Below, piece by piece: positions 1 to 9,015 of a DNA stretch of 64,000 nucleotides (position 1 is its first letter; every line of letters starts with the position of its first letter). The translations under genes were made by a program, and so were the position numbers. The DNA is from Candidatus Gastranaerophilales bacterium (lineage in GTDB: Bacteria; Cyanobacteriota; Vampirovibrionia; Gastranaerophilales; Gastranaerophilaceae): contig CALUUJ010000003.1 in NCBI GenBank assembly GCA_944323935.1, positions 83,982-147,981 on the forward strand, in the 5' to 3' direction. The notes under the pieces were generated by a model. It made no database searches and was not told the DNA's origin. It saw only the letters and a program-made list of their open reading frames with translations.

Positions 1-1618
1 CAAACTTAAATTTAAATTCTGGTGATGCAATTTTTTTACCTTTGTTTATAAGGGAAATATTACTACAAAGAACATCACCGGAATATTTCTTTTCATTTCC
101 TATAAAATTAATGTCTATAACATCTGCTGCAACCGGAATATTATATAACTTATCTCTTATTCTTATATTTTTTATTTTTAAAGCAGAATTTAAATTATAT
201 GATTTATTCAAAACACCTGATATATTTGAATTAAAAGATAAATCACCTTTTTCTATTCCAATGGGTAAATCATTACCAATATTAAACAATTTTACCAGAT
301 TATTTATTTTCAAATCAGTTGAAGAAACATCAATATTGAAAGAAACATTCTCATTTATAATTCCTTTTATATTTATCGGTGTTTTATTTACTTTTGCAAA
401 TGCTTTTTCTATAGATATTTTATTATTATTTAAATTAACAAAAGCGTTAATTTCCGATACGGAATAAGGAAGAGAACTATGTTTAACCACTGCATTTGAA
501 ACTTTAACTTTTCCGTATGATTTTAACTTCTTAAAATCAGAACTAAGTTTAAAATCCGCATCTAATAGTCCGGAAACATTTATTTCACTCAATGAATTTG
601 GGATATTCAAAACTTCAGTAATTTGTGAAATTATTTTTATCAAATTATGCAAATTAACATTCTTAGCTTTGGTTTCAATATCAATAGATTTTTTCTTACC
701 ATATGCAATAAGCCCTTTTAATTCTGCACTATCAATTTTAGATGTATGAACAACAGAATCAACTTCTACTTCTTGCCCCTTAAAAACCAAATCTGCTTTA
801 TTGTCAGAAAGAACAATATTATCAAGTTTTATTGACAAATCGCTTATATTTAATTTCCCATAGATGTTACTTTCCGAGTCAATTTTTAAATGACCTAATA
901 TACTTCCTTTTATATTGGACTCCAAAATAGTTTTGAATGGTGAAAAAGTAAATTGCGGTTTCTCTGTATTTAATGACGAAATTACATCAATATCATATTT
1001 TATATATTCATTTTTATTTTCATAAAGGGCGCCTTTTAATGCAAAATGAACTTTATCATTCAATTTTAAATTCTTCAAAAGTAGTTTATCACCCTCTAAA
1101 TAAAATGTTTTATTTATGGATTCATCGTTAAATTTTATCTTATATCTTTCACAAACAGTATCATAGACTAAATCATCAAACTTAAAACCATTAGTATTAA
1201 TAGATTTTTTTATATCTATATATTTTTCAATAGAAGTTGAATAATCTTTATACAATGTAATGTTAATTATCGGTCTCGTTAACTTTGCATCTTTTATAAC
1301 TATTTTTTTGAAAATTAAAGGTAATATCTTAACTTTTAAATCGGCTTCTTTCAATTTCAAAAATACTTCGCCATCAGGATAAAGAACAAGTGTATGAAAC
1401 ATATGAATTTTCAAATACGGAGTTAAACTTTTTTTAAATGAAATATCTTCACATAAAACTTTAAATCCGGTCTCTTTTTCAATAGCCTCAGAAACTGTGT
1501 TTTTATATTTATTTAAATCAACAACATTAGGAACAATAAGCAAGGCAGAATAATATAGTGCGCTACAGGAAACCGCACAAAAAAGAACACCTAATGTTAT
1601 TTTTTTCCATTTCTGCAT
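1..1618 (-). CDS. AsmA-like envelope protein (C-terminus beyond window edge)
   Basis: An open minus-strand frame runs from an ATG at 1618 to the window edge without a stop, giving about 539 residues. It begins MQKWKKITLGVLFCAVSC, one N-terminal membrane anchor (about residues 5-27). A long beta-rich body follows, with recurring short strands such as DLKINNLVKLF and ILGHLKIDSES, and 'inner' patterns typical of AsmA/DUF748/TamB-type periplasmic proteins. Such proteins are linked to lipid transport or outer-membrane homeostasis in diderm bacteria. It starts 9 bases after the atpG stop and may be the last gene of the atp transcript. The family call rests on overall architecture, not on catalytic residues. 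Confidence 0.6.
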   Translation of the reverse strand, partial: MQKWKKITLGVLFCAVSCSALYYSALLIVPNVVDLNKYKNTVSEAIEKETGFKVLCEDISFKKSLTPYLKIHMFHTLVLYPDGEVFLKLKEADLKVKILPLIFKKIVIKDAKLTRPIINITLYKDYSTSIEKYIDIKKSINTNGFKFDDLVYDTVCERYKIKFNDESINKTFYLEGDKLLLKNLKLNDKVHFALKGALYENKNEYIKYDIDVISSLNTEKPQFTFSPFKTILESNIKGSILGHLKIDSESNIYGKLNISDLSIKLDNIVLSDNKADLVFKGQEVEVDSVVHTSKIDSAELKGLIAYGKKKSIDIETKAKNVNLHNLIKIISQITEVLNIPNSLSEINVSGLLDADFKLSSDFKKLKSYGKVKVSNAVVKHSSLPYSVSEINAFVNLNNNKISIEKAFAKVNKTPINIKGIINENVSFNIDVSSTDLKINNLVKLFNIGNDLPIGIEKGDLSFNSNISGVLNKSYNLNSALKIKNIRIRDKLYNIPVAADVIDINFIGNEKKYSGDVLCSNISLINKGKKIASPEFKFKF

Positions 1619-1627
1619 ATTTTGTTT

Positions 1628-2548
1628 TTACTTATTTATAGCTGCACTACCACCGACAATTTCTGTCAGTTCTTGAGTTATCATTGCTTGACGAACCTTA
1701 TTATAATCAATAGTCAACATTTGAATCATTTCTTCGGCATTGTCACAAGCTGCTGACATTGCGGTCATTCTTGATGCTAACTCACTTGCTATAGATTCTA
1801 ACATAGCTTGAAAAATTATGCTTGATATAAATAGAGGAACTAATTCTGATAAGACAGACGGTAAACTCGGTTCAATTTCCATATCTGTATACTCTTCCTT
1901 TGTATAATCAAAATCAATATCATCAAGAGGAAGAATATCCCATTTTTCAACAGAATATGACATCATATTTCTAAAACGAGTAGTGATAATTTCCATAGAA
2001 TCAATATCACCATTAACAAAAGAACGAGCCATATCAGAAGCAACTAATCGAGCTTGCGATGATGTTGGTGTTTCACTAAATGTCAAATACGTTTGTGTTA
2101 TTTTAAAGCCTTTATCATCTGCGACGCGTTTTAAAGCATTATAGCCTTTCTGACCAACAATAAACAATTCACAGCCAATACCTTTATCTTTATATTCTTG
2201 GACAACTTTCAGTGTATATCTGACTAAATTTGCATTAAAAGCACCTGATAATCCTTTATTAGATGTTATTACCAATAACCCTACATTCTCTATTTTTCTT
2301 TCTGATAATAAGACAGGATAATTATTTAAAGGTTCCTTAAAACTAGCTTGAGCAGACTCTATTGCACATACAGAATGTAACAGACGATAGAACATTTTTT
2401 CCAGTTCAAATGTAAATGGTCTTGATGCTTTCACTTTATTTTCAAACTTTTTAACTTTTGCAGAAGCAACCATTTTCATAGCACGTGTAATTTTTTGCGT
2501 ACTTTTTATTGAATTTATTCTTGTTCTTATCTTTTTTAAATTTGCCAT
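1628..2548 (-). CDS. atpG: F1F0 ATP synthase gamma subunit
   Basis: This is the central rotor stalk of F1, which couples c-ring rotation to catalysis in alpha3beta3. The N-terminal helix (MANLKKIRTRINSIKSTQKI, then TRAMKMVASAKV) and the C-terminal helix (RQAMITQELTEIVGGSAAI) are family signatures. At 306 residues it is slightly longer than the E. coli protein. Between LPLDDIDFDY and LPSVLSELVP there are only about a dozen residues, so I do not see the regulatory insertion that photosynthetic cyanobacteria and chloroplasts carry here. It lies 7 bases downstream of atpA and is the last ATPase gene in this operon. The symbol follows non-cyanobacterial usage (atpC in cyanobacteria). Confidence 0.96.
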   Translation of the reverse strand: MANLKKIRTRINSIKSTQKITRAMKMVASAKVKKFENKVKASRPFTFELEKMFYRLLHSVCAIESAQASFKEPLNNYPVLLSERKIENVGLLVITSNKGLSGAFNANLVRYTLKVVQEYKDKGIGCELFIVGQKGYNALKRVADDKGFKITQTYLTFSETPTSSQARLVASDMARSFVNGDIDSMEIITTRFRNMMSYSVEKWDILPLDDIDFDYTKEEYTDMEIEPSLPSVLSELVPLFISSIIFQAMLESIASELASRMTAMSAACDNAEEMIQMLTIDYNKVRQAMITQELTEIVGGSAAINK

Positions 2549-2555
2549 TTTTTAC

Positions 2556-4073
2556 CTATTTAAAGAAATTTGTTTTATAATTATTTAATTTTTCAGTTAG
2601 AGCAGTTTTATCTTCTTCAGAAAGTTTCTCACCTGCATTTAATCTGTCAGATAAATCTTTCATATTAGCATCGAAGAAATCAAACCATCCTTGTTTAAAT
2701 TCTTTAATTTTAAGATTATCAACATCATCTAACATTCCTTCATTGGCAGCAAATAAAATGCTAACTTGCTGTGCTACGCTTAATGGAGAATATTGAGGCT
2801 GTTTCAGAACTTCAACAAGCTTTTGACCTCTTGTTAACTGGTCTTTTGTAGCTTTATCCAAATCGCTTGCGAATTGGGCAAATGCTTCAAGTTCTCTGTA
2901 TTGAGCCAAATCAAGTCTTAATTTACCTGCGACTTGTTTAATACCTTTAGTTTGAGCAGCACCACCAACACGAGAAACTGATATACCGGCATTTATTGCA
3001 GGTCTTGTACCTGAGTTAAATAAATTTGATTCCAAGAAAATTTGTCCATCTGTAATAGAAATTACATTAGTAGAAATATATGCTGAAACATCTCCCGCTT
3101 GAGTTTCTATGATAGGAAGAGCTGTTATACTACCACCTCCCAACTCATCATTCAATTTACAAGCTCTTTCAAGCAATCTTGAATGCAAATAGAATACATC
3201 ACCTGGGTATGCTTCTCTTCCTGAAGGTCTTTTTAATAACAAACTCATTGCACGATATGCTTGAGCATGTTTTGAAAGATCATCATATATAATCAAACAA
3301 TGTTTTCCTTGATCCATAAACTCTTCTGCAATTGCACAGCCTGCAAATGGAGCTATATATTGTATAGGTGCTGATTCATTAGCCGGAGCACTAACTATAA
3401 TAGTATATTCCATTGCACCAAAGTTTTCTAATGTTTTTGCTAATTGAGCAACAGTAGATGTTTTTTGACCAATTGCAACATAAATACAAATTACATCTTT
3501 GCCTTTTTGATTAATAATAGTATCAATCGCAATAGCAGTTTTTCCTGTTTGCCTGTCTCCAATTATAAGTTCTCTTTGTCCTCTTCCAATAGGAGTTAAA
3601 GCATCTATAGCAGTTAAGCCTGTTTGAAGTGGTTCACATACAGATTTTCTTGTTACAATACCTGGTGCAACTCTTTCAATAGGTCTTGTTTTTGAACAAA
3701 CAATATCACCGTTACCATCAATAGGGACACCCGTTGGGTCAATAATTCTACCAAGTAAAGCTTCTCCAACAGGAACAGAAGCTATTCTTCCTGTAGTTTT
3801 TACTATTGTACCCTCTTTTATATGAGTGTATTCTCCAAGTATTACAACCCCAACATTGTCTTCTTCAAGATTCAATGCAATACCTAGAGTTCCTTTACCA
3901 TCTTCAAACTCTACAAGTTCTGATGACATTACATCTGATAACCCATATACCTTAGATATACCATCAGCAACTTCTATTACTGTACCAATGTTTTTTACTT
4001 CTAATTTTGATTCATAATTTTGAAGTTTTTCTTTTATTATCGATGTTATTTCATCAGGATTAATTGTTACCAT
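2556..4073 (-). CDS. atpA: F1F0 ATP synthase alpha subunit
   Basis: The regulatory nucleotide-binding subunit of F1, 505 residues, which is the normal length. The P-loop GDRQTGKT lies at residues 172-179, preceded by the conserved [18 protein letters not shown] region. The downstream [19 protein letters not shown] segment, with the catalytic arginine, is intact. The start overlaps the end of atpH by 14 bases, suggesting translational coupling. No atpD (beta) or atpC (epsilon) follows. In cyanobacteria those two genes form a separate operon, and the same split is inferred here. Confidence 0.97.
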   Translation of the reverse strand: MVTINPDEITSIIKEKLQNYESKLEVKNIGTVIEVADGISKVYGLSDVMSSELVEFEDGKGTLGIALNLEEDNVGVVILGEYTHIKEGTIVKTTGRIASVPVGEALLGRIIDPTGVPIDGNGDIVCSKTRPIERVAPGIVTRKSVCEPLQTGLTAIDALTPIGRGQRELIIGDRQTGKTAIAIDTIINQKGKDVICIYVAIGQKTSTVAQLAKTLENFGAMEYTIIVSAPANESAPIQYIAPFAGCAIAEEFMDQGKHCLIIYDDLSKHAQAYRAMSLLLKRPSGREAYPGDVFYLHSRLLERACKLNDELGGGSITALPIIETQAGDVSAYISTNVISITDGQIFLESNLFNSGTRPAINAGISVSRVGGAAQTKGIKQVAGKLRLDLAQYRELEAFAQFASDLDKATKDQLTRGQKLVEVLKQPQYSPLSVAQQVSILFAANEGMLDDVDNLKIKEFKQGWFDFFDANMKDLSDRLNAGEKLSEEDKTALTEKLNNYKTNFFK

Positions 4074-4632
4074 AGCTGTTTCCCTTTGTTAATTGTTTTT
4101 TCATAGTCTCAAATTTTGTTCTAAGGCTGCAGTCGATTGTCTTATCTCCAATTTCTATTATCAAACCGCCTATTATTTTTTCATCTTTAATATATTCAGG
4201 CTGAACTGTTTTCATAAGTTTATTTTGTAATTTTTCTACAATTTTTTGTTTTTGAGTTTCATCAAGCTCTATTGCTGAAATTATTAAAGGTTTAACTATA
4301 TTATTTGCCTCATTATATATTACTGAATACTGATTTATAATTTCATCTAATACATTTAATCTGTTTGAATCAATCAGTATAAATATAAAATCAATTGTTA
4401 TTTTATCAGTATGAATAGAAAATATTTTATCCGCAATGGATTTTTTATCCTCTATTTTTACAACCGGATTCAACAAAGCATTAGCCAATTCGGGATTTGT
4501 ATTTATAGTCTCTGCTATAAACAATAAATCATTATATACTTTATCTGCTTTATCAGCTTCTATAGCTGACTCCAACAATGCATTTGCATATTTTCTAGCT
4601 ATTTTTATATTTTTTATGTCGCCGATTTTCAT
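4060..4632 (-). CDS. atpH: F1F0 ATP synthase delta subunit
   Basis: Delta (OSCP-type) links the b/b' peripheral stalk to the top of F1. The 190-residue protein has the expected N-terminal helical domain ([17 protein letters not shown]) and the C-terminal [20 protein letters not shown] segment diagnostic of the family. It overlaps atpF by 4 bases at its start and atpA by 14 bases at its end, so the three genes are probably translated in a coupled fashion. Confidence 0.95.
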   Translation of the reverse strand: MKIGDIKNIKIARKYANALLESAIEADKADKVYNDLLFIAETINTNPELANALLNPVVKIEDKKSIADKIFSIHTDKITIDFIFILIDSNRLNVLDEIINQYSVIYNEANNIVKPLIISAIELDETQKQKIVEKLQNKLMKTVQPEYIKDEKIIGGLIIEIGDKTIDCSLRTKFETMKKQLTKGNSYGNN

Positions 4633-5129
4633 AGATTTATCCTATCAAGTTCAGAAATCGCATTATCAATATATTTTTTATGCAAATCCTGATTAGAGTT
4701 TAACTGATTTATAGTATTTTGCTGAACTAATTCTACAGATTTTTCAGAAAGAATCCCAACCAACTTTGACTTGAATTTTTTAGTTTCAAGATTCAAGAGC
4801 CTTTCTGCATTGTTTAATATATCTTGCTTTTGAGACTCTGTTTCTATGCGGATTTTTTCACTTAAACTCTTTACACTATTATCCGCACTTCTGTTTATAT
4901 TATCAATTTCTGATGGCAATTTTGCTATTTTGTCATTTATATTTTTGAGTTCTTTCTCTGCATCAAGTTTTTCATTTTCAGATTCATCAACGTATGATTT
5001 TATTTCATTAGACAACTTTTCAATTTTTTGTTTCAAATTGAATTTTCTGACTAAATACACTATTATAGCCACTACTAAAATAAAATTAAAAATATTAGAT
5101 TGTAATAATAAATGTAAAAAATCAGACAT
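4629..5129 (-). CDS. atpF: F1F0 ATP synthase subunit b
   Basis: Peripheral-stalk subunit, 166 residues. It has an N-terminal membrane segment (about residues 8-25, NIFNFILVVAIIVYLVRKF) followed by a long charged coiled coil. It directly follows a second b-type gene and overlaps atpH by 4 bases. The position after the other copy matches atpF in the cyanobacterial order c, b', b, delta. The assignment of b versus b' rests on gene order as much as on sequence. Confidence 0.9.
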   Translation of the reverse strand: MSDFLHLLLQSNIFNFILVVAIIVYLVRKFNLKQKIEKLSNEIKSYVDESENEKLDAEKELKNINDKIAKLPSEIDNINRSADNSVKSLSEKIRIETESQKQDILNNAERLLNLETKKFKSKLVGILSEKSVELVQQNTINQLNSNQDLHKKYIDNAISELDRINL

Positions 5130-5130
5130 A

Positions 5131-5598
5131 TCAGACCTGTTCTTCTTTTATTTGTGATTTGTTTATAAGCTCTGAATTTATATCATCACCCAAAAGTTTA
5201 TCAGAAATATCTTTTGCTATATCAACAATACTATCTTTTAAAGTTTCCTTTGCATCAATTGCTGAATTTTTTAAGTTTTCTTTTTGCTTTGAGATATTTT
5301 CCAATAATTCATTTTTGTATTCAGATATAACATGAGAGCGTTCTTGCTTTAATTTTTGGGATTCTTGTGCAACTTTCTGTCTGGCTGAATCTCTTGATTT
5401 TTCAAGTTCTTCATTTCTATACTTTATTTTTTTATCTGTTTCTTCTGATGTATTTTTTGCACTTGTGAAATTGTTTTCTACCAGTTTTTGACGTTCTTGC
5501 ATAATATTCAATATTGGCGCATAGAAAATCTTATTCATTATAAAAATGAATACAAGAAAACTAATTACCACAATTAAAAATGTTGCATCGAATTCCAT
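5131..5598 (-). CDS. atpF': F1F0 ATP synthase subunit b' (second b-type subunit)
   Basis: A second peripheral-stalk subunit, 155 residues, with one N-terminal membrane helix (TFLIVVISFLVFIFIMNKIF) and a coiled-coil tail. FYAPILNIMQERQKLVENN just after the membrane helix is typical of b/b' proteins. Two divergent b genes forming a heterodimeric stalk are characteristic of photosynthetic bacteria, cyanobacteria and relatives, whereas most heterotrophs have a single homodimeric b. It sits between atpE and atpF with only a few bases on either side. Confidence 0.88.
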   Translation of the reverse strand: MEFDATFLIVVISFLVFIFIMNKIFYAPILNIMQERQKLVENNFTSAKNTSEETDKKIKYRNEELEKSRDSARQKVAQESQKLKQERSHVISEYKNELLENISKQKENLKNSAIDAKETLKDSIVDIAKDISDKLLGDDINSELINKSQIKEEQV

Positions 5599-5606
5599 AT
5601 TATTTC

Positions 5607-5846
5607 CTATTTAAATGAAAGTATAAGTGCAATTAATAAGCCATAAATACCGCAAGCTTCAGCTAAAGCTGCACCTAGAATAAATTTTGATTGTAAATTT
5701 TCAATTAACTCAGGTTGTCTTGCAGCGCCTTCCATAAAACCTTTAGTTGCAATACCAAGACCAATACCAGCTCCCATTGCAGCCAACCCCACAGCCAAAC
5801 CTGCACCTATGTATACCATTTCTGATACTGTTTTTACTTCTTCCAT
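5607..5846 (-). CDS. atpE: F1F0 ATP synthase c subunit (rotor ring)
   Basis: A 79-residue hairpin of two membrane helices with the polar-loop signature ARQPE (residues 41-45) and the ion-binding carboxylate E63 in ALAEACGIYG. At positions where sodium-translocating c subunits carry Gln (helix 1) and Ser/Thr after the Glu, this protein has Leu30 and Ala64. That points to proton rather than sodium coupling (inference by eye alignment). Glycine-rich packing (GAGIGLGIA) is preserved. It lies 14 bases downstream of atpB and 8 bases upstream of the b' gene. Confidence 0.95.
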   Translation of the reverse strand: MEEVKTVSEMVYIGAGLAVGLAAMGAGIGLGIATKGFMEGAARQPELIENLQSKFILGAALAEACGIYGLLIALILSFK

Positions 5847-5860
5847 ATTTATCTCCTTTT

Positions 5861-6535
5861 TTAATGTTCCTCTGATACTGCTGTAGAAATATATGCAACT
5901 GATAACATCATAAATACAAATGCTTGTAAAAATGCCACAAATATTTCAAATAACATAAATGGGATTGGCAGGGCAATTGCGAACATACTAATCATTACCA
6001 TTACCAATATTTCACCTGCTAGAATATTTGCAAAAAGACGAACTGCCAAGCTTAAAGGTCTGGTAATCATTTCTAACAGTTCAACAAATAACATTATAAT
6101 GCCTGACACACTAAAACCATGCCAGATTGCGTGAATACCTTTTTCTTTAAACCCATAGTACAAATAATATATTAAAACAATAACAGCCAAAGCTGCCGTT
6201 AAACTAATATCGTTCGTTGGAGATGCAAACTCACCTTCTTTTAAATGTATCAACTTTAATGGTAATTGTCCCATTAAGTTGGCAACTAATATAAATAAGA
6301 ATAAAGAGGCAACTATTGGAATATGCTTTTTACCATCTTTAACAGAAGAAAGATTTCCCATAAAAAATTTCAACATACTTTCAGCAAATGCTTGTGCCTT
6401 GCCAGGGATGACAGATAACTTTCTTGTTAATAATAAAGATGCAATAATAACAAAAAGCATGGCAACCCACATTGTTATTAACGTATCCCAATGCACCTGT
6501 AAATTACCTATATACCCTACCCAGTGTTCGCCCAT
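5861..6535 (-). CDS. atpB: F1F0 ATP synthase a subunit
   Basis: The membrane stator that carries protons to the c ring. The key segment RPLSLAVRLFANILAGE, with the essential arginine, is present, and several hydrophobic helices are visible. The frame is open up to 6598, but the extension is low-complexity (poly-Phe). The ATG at 6535 begins MGEHWVGYIGNLQVH and is preceded by AAGGA about 9 bases upstream, so I chose it; this gives 224 residues. It is the first gene of the operon and there is no atpI upstream. The next gene is divergent. Confidence 0.94.
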   Translation of the reverse strand: MGEHWVGYIGNLQVHWDTLITMWVAMLFVIIASLLLTRKLSVIPGKAQAFAESMLKFFMGNLSSVKDGKKHIPIVASLFLFILVANLMGQLPLKLIHLKEGEFASPTNDISLTAALAVIVLIYYLYYGFKEKGIHAIWHGFSVSGIIMLFVELLEMITRPLSLAVRLFANILAGEILVMVMISMFAIALPIPFMLFEIFVAFLQAFVFMMLSVAYISTAVSEEH

Positions 6536-6621
6536 TATATAAATCCTTATACAAGTCAATTTTATGTTAACACATTCAAAAAAAAAAAAGAAGAACATTT
6601 TTTATTTTTTTAGGCGTATTA

Positions 6622-6650
6622 TTTACAAACTTTGATATGTATGATATAAT
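6622..6650 (+). promoter_or_regulatory. Sigma70-type promoter for the 6699 gene and hydE
   Basis: TTTACA (6622-6627), a 17-base spacer and TATAAT (6645-6650) form a near-consensus promoter facing right. A strong ribosome site GGAGGG (6683-6688) and an ATG at 6699 follow. Confidence 0.7.
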
Positions 6651-6698
6651 AAATCACTCCTAAAAATTAGGCTCCAAGGAATGGAGGGATAAGTCAAG

Positions 6699-7154
6699 AT
6701 GAAAATAAGTGCAATAGAACCAAGTAAAAATAATCAAATATTTCGTGCAAATAAAAACAATAGTGAACCTTGTATAATCGAATCTATTTACCAAAATGAA
6801 AAATTATTAAAAAAAGGTTTAGCAGGCTTAGCTGTGATTGGTGCTGCTGCGATTGGATTTAATCTTTTAAAAAGTAGTGGAAAGAATCCTGTTCAGATTA
6901 TAAAAAACAATTTTAATAAAGTAAAAGACTTTTTATCTGAAAAGCCAATGCCTGATCCTATAATGCAAAGAATAGGTAACAAAAGAGATGTTGAATCTGT
7001 TAAATTATATAAAGCACTTATAGCTAAAAAGAAAATGGATTCATTACATAATAAATTACTTTCGGGTTATTTTGACGGAAAGTCAAAAAATGTTTTTGAA
7101 TCTCTCAGGAAAAATGAAACAAAATTAAGAAGAGAAGCTAGTGTTGTTCTATAA
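6699..7154 (+). CDS. Small membrane protein of unknown function
   Basis: 151 residues, family not recognised. The N-terminus (MKISAIEPSKNNQIFRANKN) is polar. It is followed by a hydrophobic glycine/alanine segment at about residues 38-57 (KGLAGLAVIGAAAIGFNLL) that could be a membrane helix, and then a basic helical tail. The start is well supported by GGAGGG ten bases upstream and a good promoter. The end overlaps the start of hydE by 14 bases, so the two are likely co-transcribed. A protein of similar style (short polar head, glycine-rich hydrophobic stretch, charged tail) lies at 11892-12284. Confidence 0.7.
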   Translation: MKISAIEPSKNNQIFRANKNNSEPCIIESIYQNEKLLKKGLAGLAVIGAAAIGFNLLKSSGKNPVQIIKNNFNKVKDFLSEKPMPDPIMQRIGNKRDVESVKLYKALIAKKKMDSLHNKLLSGYFDGKSKNVFESLRKNETKLRREASVVL

Positions 7155-8163
7155 AATTCTTGAAAAAGCAAAAGAAGATAATTCACTTTCAAAAGAAGAA
7201 ATTATAGAACTTTTAGACTCTAAAGACAACTCAATATATAATGCTGCAGATGAAATAAGAAAAAAAACAAAAGGTGACAATATTCATTTGCGTGCATTGA
7301 TTGAGTTTACAAATTTCTGTCATTGCAATTGCTTCTACTGCGGTTTAAGGTATGACAACCATAAAATAAAAAGATACAGATTAAAAGAAGATGATATTCT
7401 TTTATCAGTTGATAATGCCATAAAATCTAATTATAAAACAATCGTTCTTCAAGGCGGCGAAGATATGTTTTGGTCTAAAGAAAAAATTTGCAATTTAATA
7501 AAGAAAATAAAAGAATATGATGTTGCATTAACTTTAAGTATAGGTGAGCGTCCTAAAGATGAATATAAAGCATTTAAAGATGCAGGTGCAGACAGATTTT
7601 TACTTAGAATTGAAACTACAGATAAAACTTTGTATAGAAAACTGCATCCTAATATGAGCTTTGAAAACAGATTAAGATGTCTAAAAGACTTAAAAAAATT
7701 GGGTTTTGAAACAGGGACGGGATGCCTTGTAGGGCTACCAAACCAAACAATTGATTCTCTGGCAGATGATATATTATTTTTTAAAGAACTAAATGCCGAT
7801 ATGGTTGGAATTGGTCCATTTATACCTCACCCCAACACACCGCTTGCGAATGAAAAAAAAGATAATTTTGATTTGTCTTTAAGGGTTATGGCTATAACAA
7901 GATTATTACTACCGGATATAAATATTCCCGCAACTACAGCAATGGAAACACTCAGAGAAAATGGACAAATTATAGCACTACAATCAGGCGCAAACGTAAT
8001 AATGCCTAACTTTACAAGTCCTGAACACAAAAATAAATATGAAATATATCCCAATAAAGTATATTCAAATAATTGTATAAATAATATTTCAGAAAAAATA
8101 AAAAAAATAGGAAGAAACATTTCCAATTCTAAAGGATATAGAACTGATCCCACAAAGCTATAA
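7141..8163 (+). CDS. hydE: [FeFe]-hydrogenase maturase HydE (radical SAM)
   Basis: A radical SAM enzyme acting on an early precursor in assembly of the hydrogenase H-cluster diiron site. 340 residues. The cluster motif CX3CX2C is C60, C64, C67 (TNFCHCNCFYCGLRYDN), within the HydE-typical RALIEFTN...CxYCGLR context. VLQGGED, GERPKDEY, RIETTD and GPFIPHPNTPL are further HydE signatures. The start is GTG at 7141 (TTG at 7144 is possible), overlapping the previous gene, with no good Shine-Dalgarno of its own, so coupling is likely. hydG lies about 13 kb away on the same strand; hydF and the hydrogenase are not in the window. Confidence 0.93.
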   Translation: MLFYKILEKAKEDNSLSKEEIIELLDSKDNSIYNAADEIRKKTKGDNIHLRALIEFTNFCHCNCFYCGLRYDNHKIKRYRLKEDDILLSVDNAIKSNYKTIVLQGGEDMFWSKEKICNLIKKIKEYDVALTLSIGERPKDEYKAFKDAGADRFLLRIETTDKTLYRKLHPNMSFENRLRCLKDLKKLGFETGTGCLVGLPNQTIDSLADDILFFKELNADMVGIGPFIPHPNTPLANEKKDNFDLSLRVMAITRLLLPDINIPATTAMETLRENGQIIALQSGANVIMPNFTSPEHKNKYEIYPNKVYSNNCINNISEKIKKIGRNISNSKGYRTDPTKL

Positions 8164-8189
8164 ACATTTTTATCCCACTTATATTCTTA

Positions 8190-8846
8190 TATTATTATAT
8201 AGAAATTGAAGAATTTAAAAAAGATATTTCAACTCTTGTACAGAAAGTGAATTATAGACTGCTAAATATTTTAGGCGGTGAGCCCCTTTTGCATCCTAAT
8301 ATTGATATATTATGTGATGTAGCAAGAAAAATCTGTCCGGATAAGATTATAACACTAAATACAAATGGGCTTCTTTTGCCTAAAATGAAAAATGAATTTT
8401 GGCAATCTTTGAAAAAGAATAATATACTAATAAGATTATCAATTTATCCATATAACATAAAACTAATTCCAGAATTAACAAACTTATTTCGTAAAAATAG
8501 TATCAGATTGAATATATGGGACGGACGAAAATTTTATCTTCGAAAGGCTAAATGTTACCAAGATGATATAGAGAACATCTGGCAAAATTGTGATGCTAAA
8601 ATATGTCATCAGATATACAAAGGTAAATTATATACTTGTCCAACTTCTGCGTATGGGTTCTTATATAATAAATATTTTAATAAAGATTTTTATTTTGATG
8701 ATGGAATAGACATATATAGCCATACTTCAAATGAAATATATGATTTTTTATTTAAAGCTTCAAAGAATTGTGCAACTTGCTTAAATAAAGGTCGTCTAAT
8801 AAATTGGCAATTATCAAAGTTTAAGTCTGATGAATGGGATGTCTAG
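8190..8846 (+). pseudogene. 5'-truncated radical SAM protein remnant
   Basis: The reading frame resembles radical SAM proteins of surface-polysaccharide loci from just before the glycine-rich motif onward: EIEEFKKDISTLV, then ILGGEPLLHPNI, TLNTNGLLLP, and the C-terminal cysteines in KICHQIYKGKLYTCP and CATCLNKG. The N-terminal part that should hold CX3CX2C is missing. The frame runs back into the hydE 3' end with no start codon and no cysteines. A GTG at 8247 could start a 199-residue product, but it would lack the catalytic cluster. I read this as a gene that lost its 5' end by deletion at about 8165-8200. Confidence 0.65.
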
Positions 8847-9015
8847 TTTTACTGTGGGTTTGGAACCAAAAGGAAATAAATATTTATTCAGAAAAGTGTT
8901 CTTTAGAAGAGTCTGCAAATAAAACCTCATAAGATATTATTAGAACAAATATTAATTTCAAAACAATAAAAAATTCAAAATATTCGAAAAACTTTATTCA
9001 TGCAATAATATTTGT

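Noticed and set aside
42..467. A plus-strand open frame with hydrophobic translation
   Set aside because: It lies inside the long minus-strand AsmA-like frame, has no ribosome site and looks like a composition shadow.
6536..6598. N-terminal extension of AtpB
   Set aside because: Low-complexity Phe run; the internal ATG at 6535 has a Shine-Dalgarno and gives a normal AtpB start.
8847..9015. Short frames such as one ending EKCSLEESANKTS between the pseudogene and uvrA
   Set aside because: Suggestive of further gene remains, but too short and without a start to support a feature.
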